Notes under the pieces: model-generated
What the model saw: the letters and a program-made list of their open reading frames with translations, nothing else
What the model was told of the DNA's origin: nothing
The model's database searches: none
Assembly (NCBI RefSeq): GCF_024160145.1
Contig: NZ_JAMYWQ010000016.1
Coordinates: 1 to 64,000, forward strand
Length of the DNA stretch: 64,000 bases
Direction: 5' to 3'
From: Serratia nevei
GTDB taxonomy: Bacteria > Pseudomonadota > Gammaproteobacteria > Enterobacterales > Enterobacteriaceae
Made by a program: the position numbers and the translations under genes
Shown here: one piece after another, positions 53,863-64,000 of the stretch
How positions within the stretch are numbered: position 1 is the first letter of the stretch
How the letters are laid out: each line of letters opens with the position of its first letter

Positions 53863-54141
53863 ATGAAACGTAGAAACGCGGACAGAATGGGCAACTTTTT
53901 TATGGGGCTGGGCCTGGTCGTGATGATCGGTGGCGTTGGATACTCCATTATTGCTGAAGTATCCCAGTTCGATTTACCGCAATTTTTCGCCCACGGCGCC
54001 ATCATGAGTATCTTCGTCGGCGCGCTGTTGTGGCTGGTGGGCGCGCGTATCGGCGGCCGCGAGCAGGTGGCGGATCGCTACTGGTGGGTAAAACACTTTG
54101 ATAAACGGTGCCGTAACGACCAACATCGTTCGTCGCATTGA
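53863..54141 (+). CDS. ychH: Stress-induced membrane protein YchH
   Basis: This 92-residue inner-membrane protein has two hydrophobic helices (FFMGLGLVVMIGGVGYSIIAE and GAIMSIFVGALLWLVGARIGG) and a basic C-terminus. The pth-ychH-prs order matches E. coli, where YchH is a small stress-responsive membrane protein. GGAGGTGG upstream fixes the start. The 300-base gap before it is AT-rich and contains its promoter. No other gene is seen there. Confidence 0.9.
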   Translation: MKRRNADRMGNFFMGLGLVVMIGGVGYSIIAEVSQFDLPQFFAHGAIMSIFVGALLWLVGARIGGREQVADRYWWVKHFDKRCRNDQHRSSH

Positions 54142-54226
54142 TTAAAAAATCAGAAGGGAAGCGAGAGCAGGGCAAGGGAATATCTGCCGTGCATTAAGGT
54201 TTGAGGTCATGTTGGACTACGAGTAG

Positions 54227-54261
54227 AAAACCCGTTGTTGCTCACGCACCAACGGGTTTTT
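54227..54261. terminator. Bidirectional terminator between ychH and prs
   Basis: AACCCGTTG (54229-54237) pairs with CAACGGGTT (54250-54258), with A on the left and T on the right flank. It can end transcripts of both convergent genes. Confidence 0.88.
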
Positions 54262-54326
54262 CTTTTGCTGCTGTCGGGCTCGTTATCTTTCCGGCACGGT
54301 GGGCGCCGCACCGGAAAGACGACGAA

Positions 54327-55448
<1,122 letters not shown>

Positions 55449-56315
55449 CTACGACTCAAACCGCCCGGAACGAATGCGATGTAGTGGGGAGACGTTAACG
55501 CCGCGCGCTACAAAACCACGCAACCACTCCGGGGCTTGATTTAACACCTGACGGGCGGCGATTTCTGTGTCGAATTCAGCAAACACACAAGCACCTGTGC
55601 CAGTCAGGCGTGACGGGGCGTATTCTAACAGCCATGAAAGAAGCTGTTCAACCTCGCGAAAACGTTTTCTTGCGATCGGTTCGCAATCATTTGCGTACGG
55701 CGCCTGCAACAGCTCACTTAAGGAGCGAACCGGGGTGTCTCTTTTCAATTCGGCGTCGCCGAAGATAACCGGCGTCGGGATGCCGACGCCGGGATGCGCC
55801 ACCAGATACCATTTTTCCTGCGGCTCGGCCGGCTGCAGGCGCTCGCCGATGCCTTCGGCGAAGGCGGCGTGGCCGCGCACGAACACCGGCACGTCGGCGC
55901 CGAGGCTGAGCCCCAGCGCTGCCAGTTGGTCGTCGTCAAGACCGCAGCGCCACAGTTCGTTGAGCGCCACCAGCACGGTGGCGGCGTTGGAGGAGCCGCC
56001 GCCCAAACCGCCGCCCATCGGCAGGCGCTTGTCGATGCTGATGTCGGCGCCGCGCGGTGCGGTGTGCAGGCCGCGTTCATCGCAATAGCGTTGCAGCAAG
56101 CGGGCGGCGCGCACGATCAGGTTCTGCTCGTCCGGCACGCCGTCGACCGGCGTCAGCAGATGAATACGCTCGTCCTGGCGCGGGTCAATGGTCAGGGTGT
56201 CGCCGTAGTCCAAGAACTGGAACAGCGTCTGCAGCAGGTGATAGCCGTCCTCACGACGGCCGGTGATGTACAAAAACAGGTTGAGTTTCGCGGGGGAGGG
56301 CCACTGGCGGATCAT
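55449..56315 (-). CDS. ispE: 4-diphosphocytidyl-2-C-methyl-D-erythritol kinase
   Basis: This 288-residue GHMP kinase catalyses the fourth step of the non-mevalonate isoprenoid pathway in the cytosol. [22 protein letters not shown] lies at the N-terminus and the ATP-binding glycine-rich loop [14 protein letters not shown] at about residues 95-108. The ATG overlaps the lolB stop as ATGA, the usual lolB-ispE coupling. Confidence 0.96.
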   Translation of the reverse strand: MIRQWPSPAKLNLFLYITGRREDGYHLLQTLFQFLDYGDTLTIDPRQDERIHLLTPVDGVPDEQNLIVRAARLLQRYCDERGLHTAPRGADISIDKRLPMGGGLGGGSSNAATVLVALNELWRCGLDDDQLAALGLSLGADVPVFVRGHAAFAEGIGERLQPAEPQEKWYLVAHPGVGIPTPVIFGDAELKRDTPVRSLSELLQAPYANDCEPIARKRFREVEQLLSWLLEYAPSRLTGTGACVFAEFDTEIAARQVLNQAPEWLRGFVARGVNVSPLHRIRSGRFES

Positions 56316-56935
56316 TTGAGCGTCCAGTTATCCATTTTCAGCTTGATGCGTTGGTCGCCCTGTTGCAGTTCCAGGCGGTTCGGCAGCGTCGGCTGCACGT
56401 CATTGCTGTAGCCCTGGTAATCCACTTTCCAGGTCTGGCCGCCTTGCTGGTAAGTCAGCTTGCTCAGGCGATATTGGTCATCCAGCGCAAAATCGCTGGC
56501 TTCGCCCGGCAGGCCAAGCATCCACTGGCGCAGGTTATTCAGCGGGATCGCCATGCCGGTCAGCTTGCGGATCATCTCTTCCGGGTTGTCGCTGACATAG
56601 CGTTTGCCCTGGTTGTCGGTCAGCTGCACCACGTTTTTCTGCACGTTGAGATCCATTTCCGTGCTGCCCAGCGGGTTGGTCAGCAACAGGCGGTAACGCT
56701 CCGGCGAGAACTGCTGCCAGAAGAAGCGGGCGTAGACTTTTTTCTGATCAGACAAGTAGGCGAAGGAGCCGCGGGTCTGATAGGTACTGAGCTGTTGCAC
56801 CGCCTGCTCATGAGCGCGCCACTGCGGTGAAGTCGGGCTGGTGGCCGGGCCGGTCGGCTTGGTGGTGGTACAGGCGGCCAGCACCAGGCTGGCCAGCGGG
56901 ATCAGACGGAGCAAACTAACTTTGCGTATTGGCAT
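56312..56935 (-). CDS. lolB: Outer-membrane lipoprotein receptor LolB
   Basis: This 207-residue outer-membrane lipoprotein receives lipoproteins from LolA and inserts them in the outer membrane. The lipobox LVLAAC places the lipidated Cys near residue 22. The mature beta-barrel fold includes [21 protein letters not shown] and [12 protein letters not shown]. The start at 56935 ([10 protein letters not shown]) is chosen because it gives a standard lipoprotein signal. The 11-codon longer frame does not. Confidence 0.94.
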   Translation of the reverse strand: MPIRKVSLLRLIPLASLVLAACTTTKPTGPATSPTSPQWRAHEQAVQQLSTYQTRGSFAYLSDQKKVYARFFWQQFSPERYRLLLTNPLGSTEMDLNVQKNVVQLTDNQGKRYVSDNPEEMIRKLTGMAIPLNNLRQWMLGLPGEASDFALDDQYRLSKLTYQQGGQTWKVDYQGYSNDVQPTLPNRLELQQGDQRIKLKMDNWTLK

Positions 56936-57232
56936 AACTTTATCTTGTCCTTTTGTCCTTGCGGGCATGTGCGACGAAACCCGGATTCAGCGCTCACGCT
57001 AACGGGGCGGCGGCGGCGCGTCAATTTTTTGCTGCATCGCGTTGAATCTTGCCGCTTTTACCGGCGCAATGCCAACCCGATACGCGCGTCGGGGTCGCCG
57101 TTAAGATTAACACAACCGTGTCGTATCGCTGCCCGGGGGCAACAATTTTCGTTGCGTCGGGGGCCGCCGTTAGCCTTTGGTTGATGTTTGCCTCGCTATG
57201 CTGCCGGGGGTTTTGTTGCGGGAAATAATCGA

Positions 57233-57376
57233 ATGAAGATTGCGGTGCGGATAATCATTTCGCTTCTGTGCTTTGCCGGTGCGGTATTCTTTTACTTTCA
57301 GGCCAAGCAGGTTTTTTGCCAGCAGGTCTCTTTTATCCTGGATCCCACCTACCGTTGCGGCACGCTGGGTTGGTAA
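57233..57376 (+). CDS. Small predicted membrane protein
   Basis: This gene encodes 47 codons with one hydrophobic helix (IIISLLCFAGAVFFYF) and a short C-terminal tail with two cysteines (QVFCQQV, YRCGTLGW). It lies between the divergent lolB and hemA genes. The ribosome binding site (GGGAAAT) is moderate. Natural amino-acid composition supports a real gene, but I do not recognise it. No other gene is visible between 56936 and 57630. Confidence 0.5.
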   Translation: MKIAVRIIISLLCFAGAVFFYFQAKQVFCQQVSFILDPTYRCGTLGW

Positions 57377-57630
57377 GCGCGCGGATTATCAGCGGATAAC
57401 CTGCGGGTTTTACCGAATCCTGTGCGGGAGATCGCATCCTGCGCTAAAATTCAGTATGTTATGTCGTCAAATTATAAATCATCTCACTGTATTTATTAAT
57501 GATTCATCGATTGATGCCGTCTATGGCAATGATTGAACGGAAGATGCGGTTGTTACTTTTATTGATCCTGCGCATCAAGTAGAATGCCGTTCAACGAGAA
57601 CCCGTACCAACAGAAGTATTACTCGAAGCA

Positions 57631-58893
57631 ATGACCCTGCTGGCGTTAGGTATAAATCACAAAACCGCACCGGTTTCTCTGCGTGAAAGGGTGACCTTCT
57701 CGCCAGAGTCTATCGATCAGGCGCTGACCAGCTTGCTCCAACAACCGTTGGTGCAGGGCGGCGTCGTGTTGTCCACCTGCAACCGCACCGAACTGTACCT
57801 TAGCGTGGAGCAGCAGGAACACATGCACGAGCAGCTGGTCGCCTGGCTGTGCGCCTACCATAACCTGCGTCCGGAAGAGGTGAAGAAAAGCCTGTACTGG
57901 CATCAGGGCAACGACGCGGTCAGCCATCTGATGCGGGTGGCGAGCGGGCTGGACTCACTGGTACTGGGTGAACCGCAGATCCTCGGCCAGGTGAAAAAGG
58001 CCTTCGCCGAGTCGCAACGCGGCCAGTCGCTGTCCGGCGAACTGGAGCGTCTGTTCCAGAAATCCTTCTCCGTCGCCAAGCGCGTGCGTACCGAAACCGA
58101 CATCGGTGCCAGCGCGGTCTCCGTGGCGTTCGCCGCCTGTACCCTGGCGCGCCAGATCTTCGAATCGCTGGCCGATCTCAACGTCTTGCTGGTGGGTGCC
58201 GGTGAAACCATCGAGCTGGTGGCACGCCACCTGCGGGAACACAAAGTGCGGCATATGATCATCGCCAACCGTACCCGCGAGCGCGCGCAGCTGCTGGCGG
58301 ACGAGGTCGGCGCGGAAGTGATCACCCTGCCGGAGATCGACGAACGCCTGGCGGACGCCGACATCATCATCAGTTCCACCGCCAGCCCGCTGCCGATCAT
58401 CGGCAAGGGCATGGTGGAGCGGGCGCTGAAGGCGCGCCGCAACCAGCCGATGCTGCTGGTGGATATCGCCGTACCGCGCGACATCGAACCGGAAGTCGGC
58501 AAACTGGCCAACGCCTATCTGTACAGCGTGGACGATCTGCACGCCATCATTCAAAGCAACCTGGCGCAGCGCAAAGCGGCGGCGGTGCAGGCGGAGTCGA
58601 TCGTGCAGCAGGAAAGCACCAACTTCATGGCCTGGCTGCGCTCGCAGGGCGCGGTGGAAACCATCCGCGACTACCGTTCGCAGGCCGACCAAATTCGCGC
58701 AGAGATGGAGGCCAAAGCGCTGGCCGCCATCGCGCAGGGCGCCAACGTGGAGCAGGTTATTCACGAGCTGGCCCATAAACTGACCAACCGTCTTATTCAT
58801 GCTCCCACCAAATCCCTCCAGCAGGCCGCCGGCGACGGCGACGTGGAGCGGTTGCAGTTATTACGCGACAGCCTCGGGCTGGATCAGCATTAG
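57631..58893 (+). CDS. hemA: Glutamyl-tRNA reductase
   Basis: This 420-residue cytosolic enzyme performs the first step of the C5 heme pathway, reducing Glu-tRNA to glutamate-1-semialdehyde. The nucleophile Cys50 lies in LSTCNRTEL, the Rossmann loop [14 protein letters not shown] at about 189-202, and the conserved [21 protein letters not shown] follows. The N-terminus [14 protein letters not shown] matches the family. The hemA-prfA-prmC order is typical, and all six genes to kdsA run in the same direction. Confidence 0.97.
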   Translation: MTLLALGINHKTAPVSLRERVTFSPESIDQALTSLLQQPLVQGGVVLSTCNRTELYLSVEQQEHMHEQLVAWLCAYHNLRPEEVKKSLYWHQGNDAVSHLMRVASGLDSLVLGEPQILGQVKKAFAESQRGQSLSGELERLFQKSFSVAKRVRTETDIGASAVSVAFAACTLARQIFESLADLNVLLVGAGETIELVARHLREHKVRHMIIANRTRERAQLLADEVGAEVITLPEIDERLADADIIISSTASPLPIIGKGMVERALKARRNQPMLLVDIAVPRDIEPEVGKLANAYLYSVDDLHAIIQSNLAQRKAAAVQAESIVQQESTNFMAWLRSQGAVETIRDYRSQADQIRAEMEAKALAAIAQGANVEQVIHELAHKLTNRLIHAPTKSLQQAAGDGDVERLQLLRDSLGLDQH

Positions 58894-58924
58894 TTTTCTT
58901 TATTAACAGGGTTTATTACCACGC

Positions 58925-60010
58925 ATGAAGCCTTCTATTGTTGCCAAACTGGAAGCGTTACAAGAGCGCCATGAAGAAGTGCAGGCGCTGCTCGGCGACG
59001 CCGGCGTTATCGCCGACCAAGACCGGTTCCGCGCGCTGTCGCGAGAATACGCGCAGCTGACCGACGTCAGCCGCTGCTTCCTGGAATGGCGCCAGGTGCA
59101 GGAGGATCTGGAGACGGCGGAAATGATGCTGGACGATCCGGAAATGCGCGAGATGGCGCAGGAAGAGCTGAAACAGGCGCGGGCGGCCAGCGAAGCGCTG
59201 GAACAGCAGCTGCAGGTGTTGCTGCTGCCGAAAGATCCGGACGACGAGCGCAGCTGTTTCCTCGAAGTGCGCGCCGGCACCGGCGGCGATGAGGCGGCGA
59301 TCTTCGCCGGCGATCTGTTCCGCATGTACAGCCGCTATGCGGAAAGCCGCCGCTGGCGCGTCGAGGTGATGAGCGCCAATGAAGGCGAGCACGGCGGCTT
59401 CAAAGAAGTGATCGCCAAAGTCTCCGGCGACGGCGTGTACGGCCAGCTGAAGTTTGAATCCGGCGGCCACCGCGTGCAGCGCGTGCCGGAAACCGAATCC
59501 CAGGGGCGCATCCACACCTCCGCCTGCACCGTGGCGGTGATGCCGGAAGTGCCGGAAGCCGAGCTGCCGGACATCAACCCGGGCGATCTGAAAATCGACA
59601 CCTTCCGCTCCTCCGGCGCCGGTGGCCAGCACGTTAACACCACCGACTCGGCAATCCGCATCACCCACCTGCCGACCGGCATCGTGGTGGAGTGTCAGGA
59701 CGAGCGTTCACAGCATAAAAACAAGGCCAAGGCGATGTCGGTGCTGGGCGCGCGCATTCGCGCCGCCGAGATGGCCAAGCGCCAGCAGGCCGAGGCGTCC
59801 ACTCGCCGCAACCTGCTGGGCAGCGGCGATCGTTCCGATCGCAACCGCACCTACAACTTCCCGCAGGGGCGAGTGACCGACCACCGCATCAACCTGACGC
59901 TCTACCGTCTGGACGAGGTGATGGAAGGCAAACTGGACATGCTGATCCAGCCGATCGTGCAGGAGTATCAGGCCGATCAACTGGCTGCGCTGTCCGCCGA
60001 GCAAGAGTGA
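58925..60010 (+). CDS. prfA: Peptide chain release factor 1
   Basis: This 361-residue factor terminates translation at UAA and UAG. The catalytic GGQ lies in [14 protein letters not shown] (about residue 235) and the anticodon-like P-x-T region in [15 protein letters not shown]. It is followed by an overlapping start of prmC, which methylates the glutamine of this GGQ motif. The overlap (TGATG) implies coupled translation. Confidence 0.97.
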   Translation: MKPSIVAKLEALQERHEEVQALLGDAGVIADQDRFRALSREYAQLTDVSRCFLEWRQVQEDLETAEMMLDDPEMREMAQEELKQARAASEALEQQLQVLLLPKDPDDERSCFLEVRAGTGGDEAAIFAGDLFRMYSRYAESRRWRVEVMSANEGEHGGFKEVIAKVSGDGVYGQLKFESGGHRVQRVPETESQGRIHTSACTVAVMPEVPEAELPDINPGDLKIDTFRSSGAGGQHVNTTDSAIRITHLPTGIVVECQDERSQHKNKAKAMSVLGARIRAAEMAKRQQAEASTRRNLLGSGDRSDRNRTYNFPQGRVTDHRINLTLYRLDEVMEGKLDMLIQPIVQEYQADQLAALSAEQE

Positions 60011-60843
60011 TGGACTATCAACACTGGCTGAAAGCCGCCGCCGCGCGTTTGACCCACAGCGACAGCGCCCGGCGCGACGCGGAAATCCTGTTGGGTTTCG
60101 TGACCGGCAAGGCCAGAACCTTCCTGATGGCGTTCGGTGAAACCCTGCTGACGCCCCCGCAGCAACAGCAGCTGGAGACGCTGCTGGCGCGCCGCGAACG
60201 CGGTGAGCCGGTGGCCTATCTGGTGGGCGAACGCGAGTTTTGGTCGCTGCCGCTGTCGGTTTCGCCCGCAACGCTGATCCCGCGCCCGGATACCGAATGC
60301 CTGGTGGAGCTGGCGCTGGCGCGCCTGCCGCCGCAACCCTGCCACTTCCTCGATCTTGGCACCGGTACCGGCGCCATCGCGCTGGCGCTGGCCAGCGAGC
60401 GCTCCGATTGTTCGGCTATCGGCGTTGATGTGCAGCCGGAGGCGGTTGCGCTGGCGCAGCACAATGCGCACAAGCTCAAGATCGACAACGTCCGATTTCT
60501 ACAGGGCAGCTGGTTTGCGCCGGTGGCGGGGCAACGCTTCGCGCTGATCGCCAGCAATCCGCCCTATATCGACGCCGCCGATCCGCATTTGTCGCAGGGC
60601 GACGTGCGCTTCGAGCCGGGCAGCGCGCTGGTCGCCGCCGATCATGGGTTGGCGGATCTGGCCGCCATCGTGCGCCAGGCGCCGCACCATTTGCAGCCCC
60701 AGGGCTGGCTGCTGTTGGAGCATGGCTGGCAGCAGGGCGAGAGCGTGCGCGCGCTGCTGCAGGCCGCCGGATTTTCCGCTGTCGCCACCCACCGTGATTA
60801 TGGCGACAACGACCGCGTGACGCTCGGCCAATGGCCGGGATAA
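60010..60843 (+). CDS. prmC: Release factor glutamine methyltransferase
   Basis: This 277-residue S-adenosylmethionine-dependent enzyme methylates the GGQ glutamine of release factors. The SAM motif DLGTGTGAIALALA (about 116-129) and the NPPY catalytic motif (about 183-186) are clear. ATG 60010 overlaps the prfA stop codon. A GTG one codon earlier is ignored because the E. coli protein has the same 277 residues. Confidence 0.96.
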   Translation: MDYQHWLKAAAARLTHSDSARRDAEILLGFVTGKARTFLMAFGETLLTPPQQQQLETLLARRERGEPVAYLVGEREFWSLPLSVSPATLIPRPDTECLVELALARLPPQPCHFLDLGTGTGAIALALASERSDCSAIGVDVQPEAVALAQHNAHKLKIDNVRFLQGSWFAPVAGQRFALIASNPPYIDAADPHLSQGDVRFEPGSALVAADHGLADLAAIVRQAPHHLQPQGWLLLEHGWQQGESVRALLQAAGFSAVATHRDYGDNDRVTLGQWPG

Positions 60844-60887
60844 GCGCCTCTCATAATAACGACGCCCGGGCTATTTAAGGGAGCATC

Positions 60888-61282
60888 ATGACTGCATACA
60901 CCGCGTTGAAACATTTCCATTTGCTGACGGTCGCCATCAGTATTACCTTGTTTGTGCTGCGTTTCTTTTGGCAGTGGCGCCGCTCGCCGATCCTGGGCCG
61001 CCGCTGGGTCAAGATAGCGCCGCACCTGAATGATACGCTGCTGTTCGTCAGCGGCATCGCGCTGGTGGTGACGTTCGGGTTTTATCCGCTGCTGGGTATG
61101 GACTCATGGCTGACCGAGAAGCTGTTTGGCGTTATTATCTATATCCTGCTTGGCTACGTCGCATTGGGCAAGAAGACCAAAAGTCAGCGGCTGCGAACCG
61201 TGGCGTTCGTGCTGGCGTTGGGCTGTCTGTATCTGATAATTAAACTTGCCACGACGAAAATACCGTTTCTGATGGGATACCT

Positions 61283-61286
<4 letters not shown>
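60888..61286 (+). CDS. sirB2: SirB2 family membrane protein
   Basis: This 132-residue inner-membrane protein has four hydrophobic helices (LLTVAISITLFVLRFFW; LLFVSGIALVVTFGFYPLL; GVIIYILLGYVALG; AFVLALGCLYLIIKLA). The family lies between prmC and sirB1 in enterobacteria and its function is not established. Its stop overlaps the sirB1 start. Confidence 0.9.
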
Positions 61287-63005
<1,719 letters not shown>

Positions 63006-63019
63006 GCGCGCATCGCCAT

Positions 63020-63050
63020 AAAAAAAAGCCCGACTTGTCGGGCTTTTTTA
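63020..63050. terminator. Bidirectional terminator after kdsA
   Basis: A run of A precedes GCCCGA, loop CTTG, TCGGGC and six T. It ends the hemA-kdsA operon and also the convergent dauA transcript. Confidence 0.93.
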
Positions 63051-63053
63051 CGT

Positions 63054-64000
63054 TTAGGCGCCGGTGGCCGCCAGCGCTTCCGGCAGCGTCGGGTAGAACT
63101 GCAAACGGCCCTCAATCGGCTGCACTCGCGCGCGCGCCAGGGTTTTCAGCGGCTGGAACGGCACGTCGGTGATCACCAGCTTTTTGCCCGCCGGCAGCAC
63201 GTCGATAAAGCGCCGCAGGGCGCTCAGGCCGCCGGCGTCGAGCACTGGTACCGCATCCCACTGCAGCACGATCGTCCGGTAGCCTTCACTGCGCGCCAGC
63301 AGTTCGGTAAAGATGCGCTCGGCGGCGGCGAAGAACAGCGGGCCGTTTACCCGCAGCACCAGGCGGCCGTCGGCGGCGCTCAGCTCACTCAGCCGCGTCA
63401 TGCGCGCGATGCGGCGCATAAACAGCAGCGACGCCAGCACGATGCCTACGGTAATGGCGATCACCATGTCGAACAGCACCGTCAGCGACATGCACAGCAG
63501 CAGCACCAGAATGTCGTCCTTCGGCGCCCGGCGCAGCAGATAAATCACCTTGTGCGCCTCGCTCATGTTCCAGGCGACCATCAGCAGCAGTGCCGCCATC
63601 GCCGCCAGCGGCAGGTAAGAGAGCCACGGTGCCAATACCAGCAGCGCCAACAGCACCAGCAGCGCGTGGATGATGGCGGACACCGGCGAGGTGGCGCCGG
63701 CGCGCACGTTGGCCGCCGAACGGGCAATCGCGGCGGTGGCGGTAATGCCGCCGAAGAACGGCGCGATGATGTTGCCCGCACCCTGGCCGATCAGCTCGCT
63801 GTTCGAGTTGTGCTTCTTGCCGGTCATGCCGTCGAGCACCACCGCGCACAGCAGCGATTCGATCGCGCCGAGCATCGCCATCGAAAACGCCGCCGGCAGC
63901 AGGGCGGAAACGGTTTGCCAGCTCAGGGTGAACGGCTGCCCGCCGCCGCCCGGCAGATCCCAGGGCAGCAGCAGCTGCGGCAGGATAGGCGGAATGCCCT
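63054..64000 (-). CDS. dauA: C4-dicarboxylate transporter DauA, C-terminal part
   Basis: This gene is cut by the window edge and its N-terminus lies beyond 64000. The visible 315 residues include [60 protein letters not shown] (SulP signature) and a C-terminal STAS domain with [15 protein letters not shown]. Similarity along the whole piece to E. coli DauA (YchM), the aerobic succinate transporter of the SulP family, is high. It is convergent to kdsA. Confidence 0.92.
   Translation of the reverse strand, partial: GIPPILPQLLLPWDLPGGGGQPFTLSWQTVSALLPAAFSMAMLGAIESLLCAVVLDGMTGKKHNSNSELIGQGAGNIIAPFFGGITATAAIARSAANVRAGATSPVSAIIHALLVLLALLVLAPWLSYLPLAAMAALLLMVAWNMSEAHKVIYLLRRAPKDDILVLLLCMSLTVLFDMVIAITVGIVLASLLFMRRIARMTRLSELSAADGRLVLRVNGPLFFAAAERIFTELLARSEGYRTIVLQWDAVPVLDAGGLSALRRFIDVLPAGKKLVITDVPFQPLKTLARARVQPIEGRLQFYPTLPEALAATGA

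Overview
The window looks like a chromosomal segment of a GC-rich enterobacterium, most likely Serratia of the S. marcescens type. The right end holds the conserved enterobacterial block ychF, pth, ychH, prs, ispE, lolB / hemA, prfA, prmC, sirB2, sirB1, kdsA, dauA. The left 30 kb is typical Serratia accessory chromosome: paralogous transporters, regulators, short-chain dehydrogenases and a chaperone-usher fimbrial operon. The species call rests on gene order and protein resemblance only.

Left part (1-30.2 kb). Three small exported proteins come first, then a DcuR/DcuS-like C4-dicarboxylate two-component system. A LsrF/DhnA-type aldolase lies divergent to a ribose/galactose-type sugar ABC transporter. 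Next are a short-chain dehydrogenase, a minus-strand operon of TAXI-type TRAP transporter, FCD-GntR regulator and LhgO-like oxidase, and an orphan MetQ/NlpA lipoprotein. A plus-strand run follows: an exported protein, a universal stress protein, an ArsR-SRPBCC pair and a second ClpP-type protease. An AT-rich insert carrying an MFS transporter sits behind clpP and ends in a second copy of the clpP 3' end. A six-gene fimbrial operon (subunit, chaperone, usher, adhesin, second chaperone, putative regulator) lies opposite a LuxR-type regulator. The section ends with an HxlR/short-chain dehydrogenase pair and a frameshifted tautomerase gene.

Mosaic zone (30.2-33.2 kb). This is AT-rich decayed DNA with a frameshifted small gene, an intact PlsC-like acyltransferase, and the first 16 codons of a P4-type integrase followed by an attachment-site copy.

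Integrated element (33,189-49,997). About 16.8 kb is inserted at the 3' end of ychF. It is bounded by near-identical 22-bp repeats of the ychF terminus, with GTACCCCC repeats inside each end. It carries an STY4528-like island replication protein, an integrase-domain recombinase and a P4-type integrase. Its cargo is a type VI secretion tip module: VgrG, a 1,569-residue PAAR-Rhs protein with a DUF4329-like tip, and an NTF2-fold immunity protein. Behind this lies an array of displaced Rhs tips: two homologous toxin domains of a family I do not recognise, three paralogous immunity proteins, and a 770-bp tandem duplication that includes a small membrane protein. I see no conjugation genes and no T6SS structural genes, so it looks like a mobilizable or reduced element using secretion machinery encoded elsewhere. 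This region is the strongest candidate for undescribed biology.

Right part (50-64 kb). Housekeeping genes run from ychF to the truncated dauA at the window edge, with a SulP anion transporter inserted between ychF and pth.
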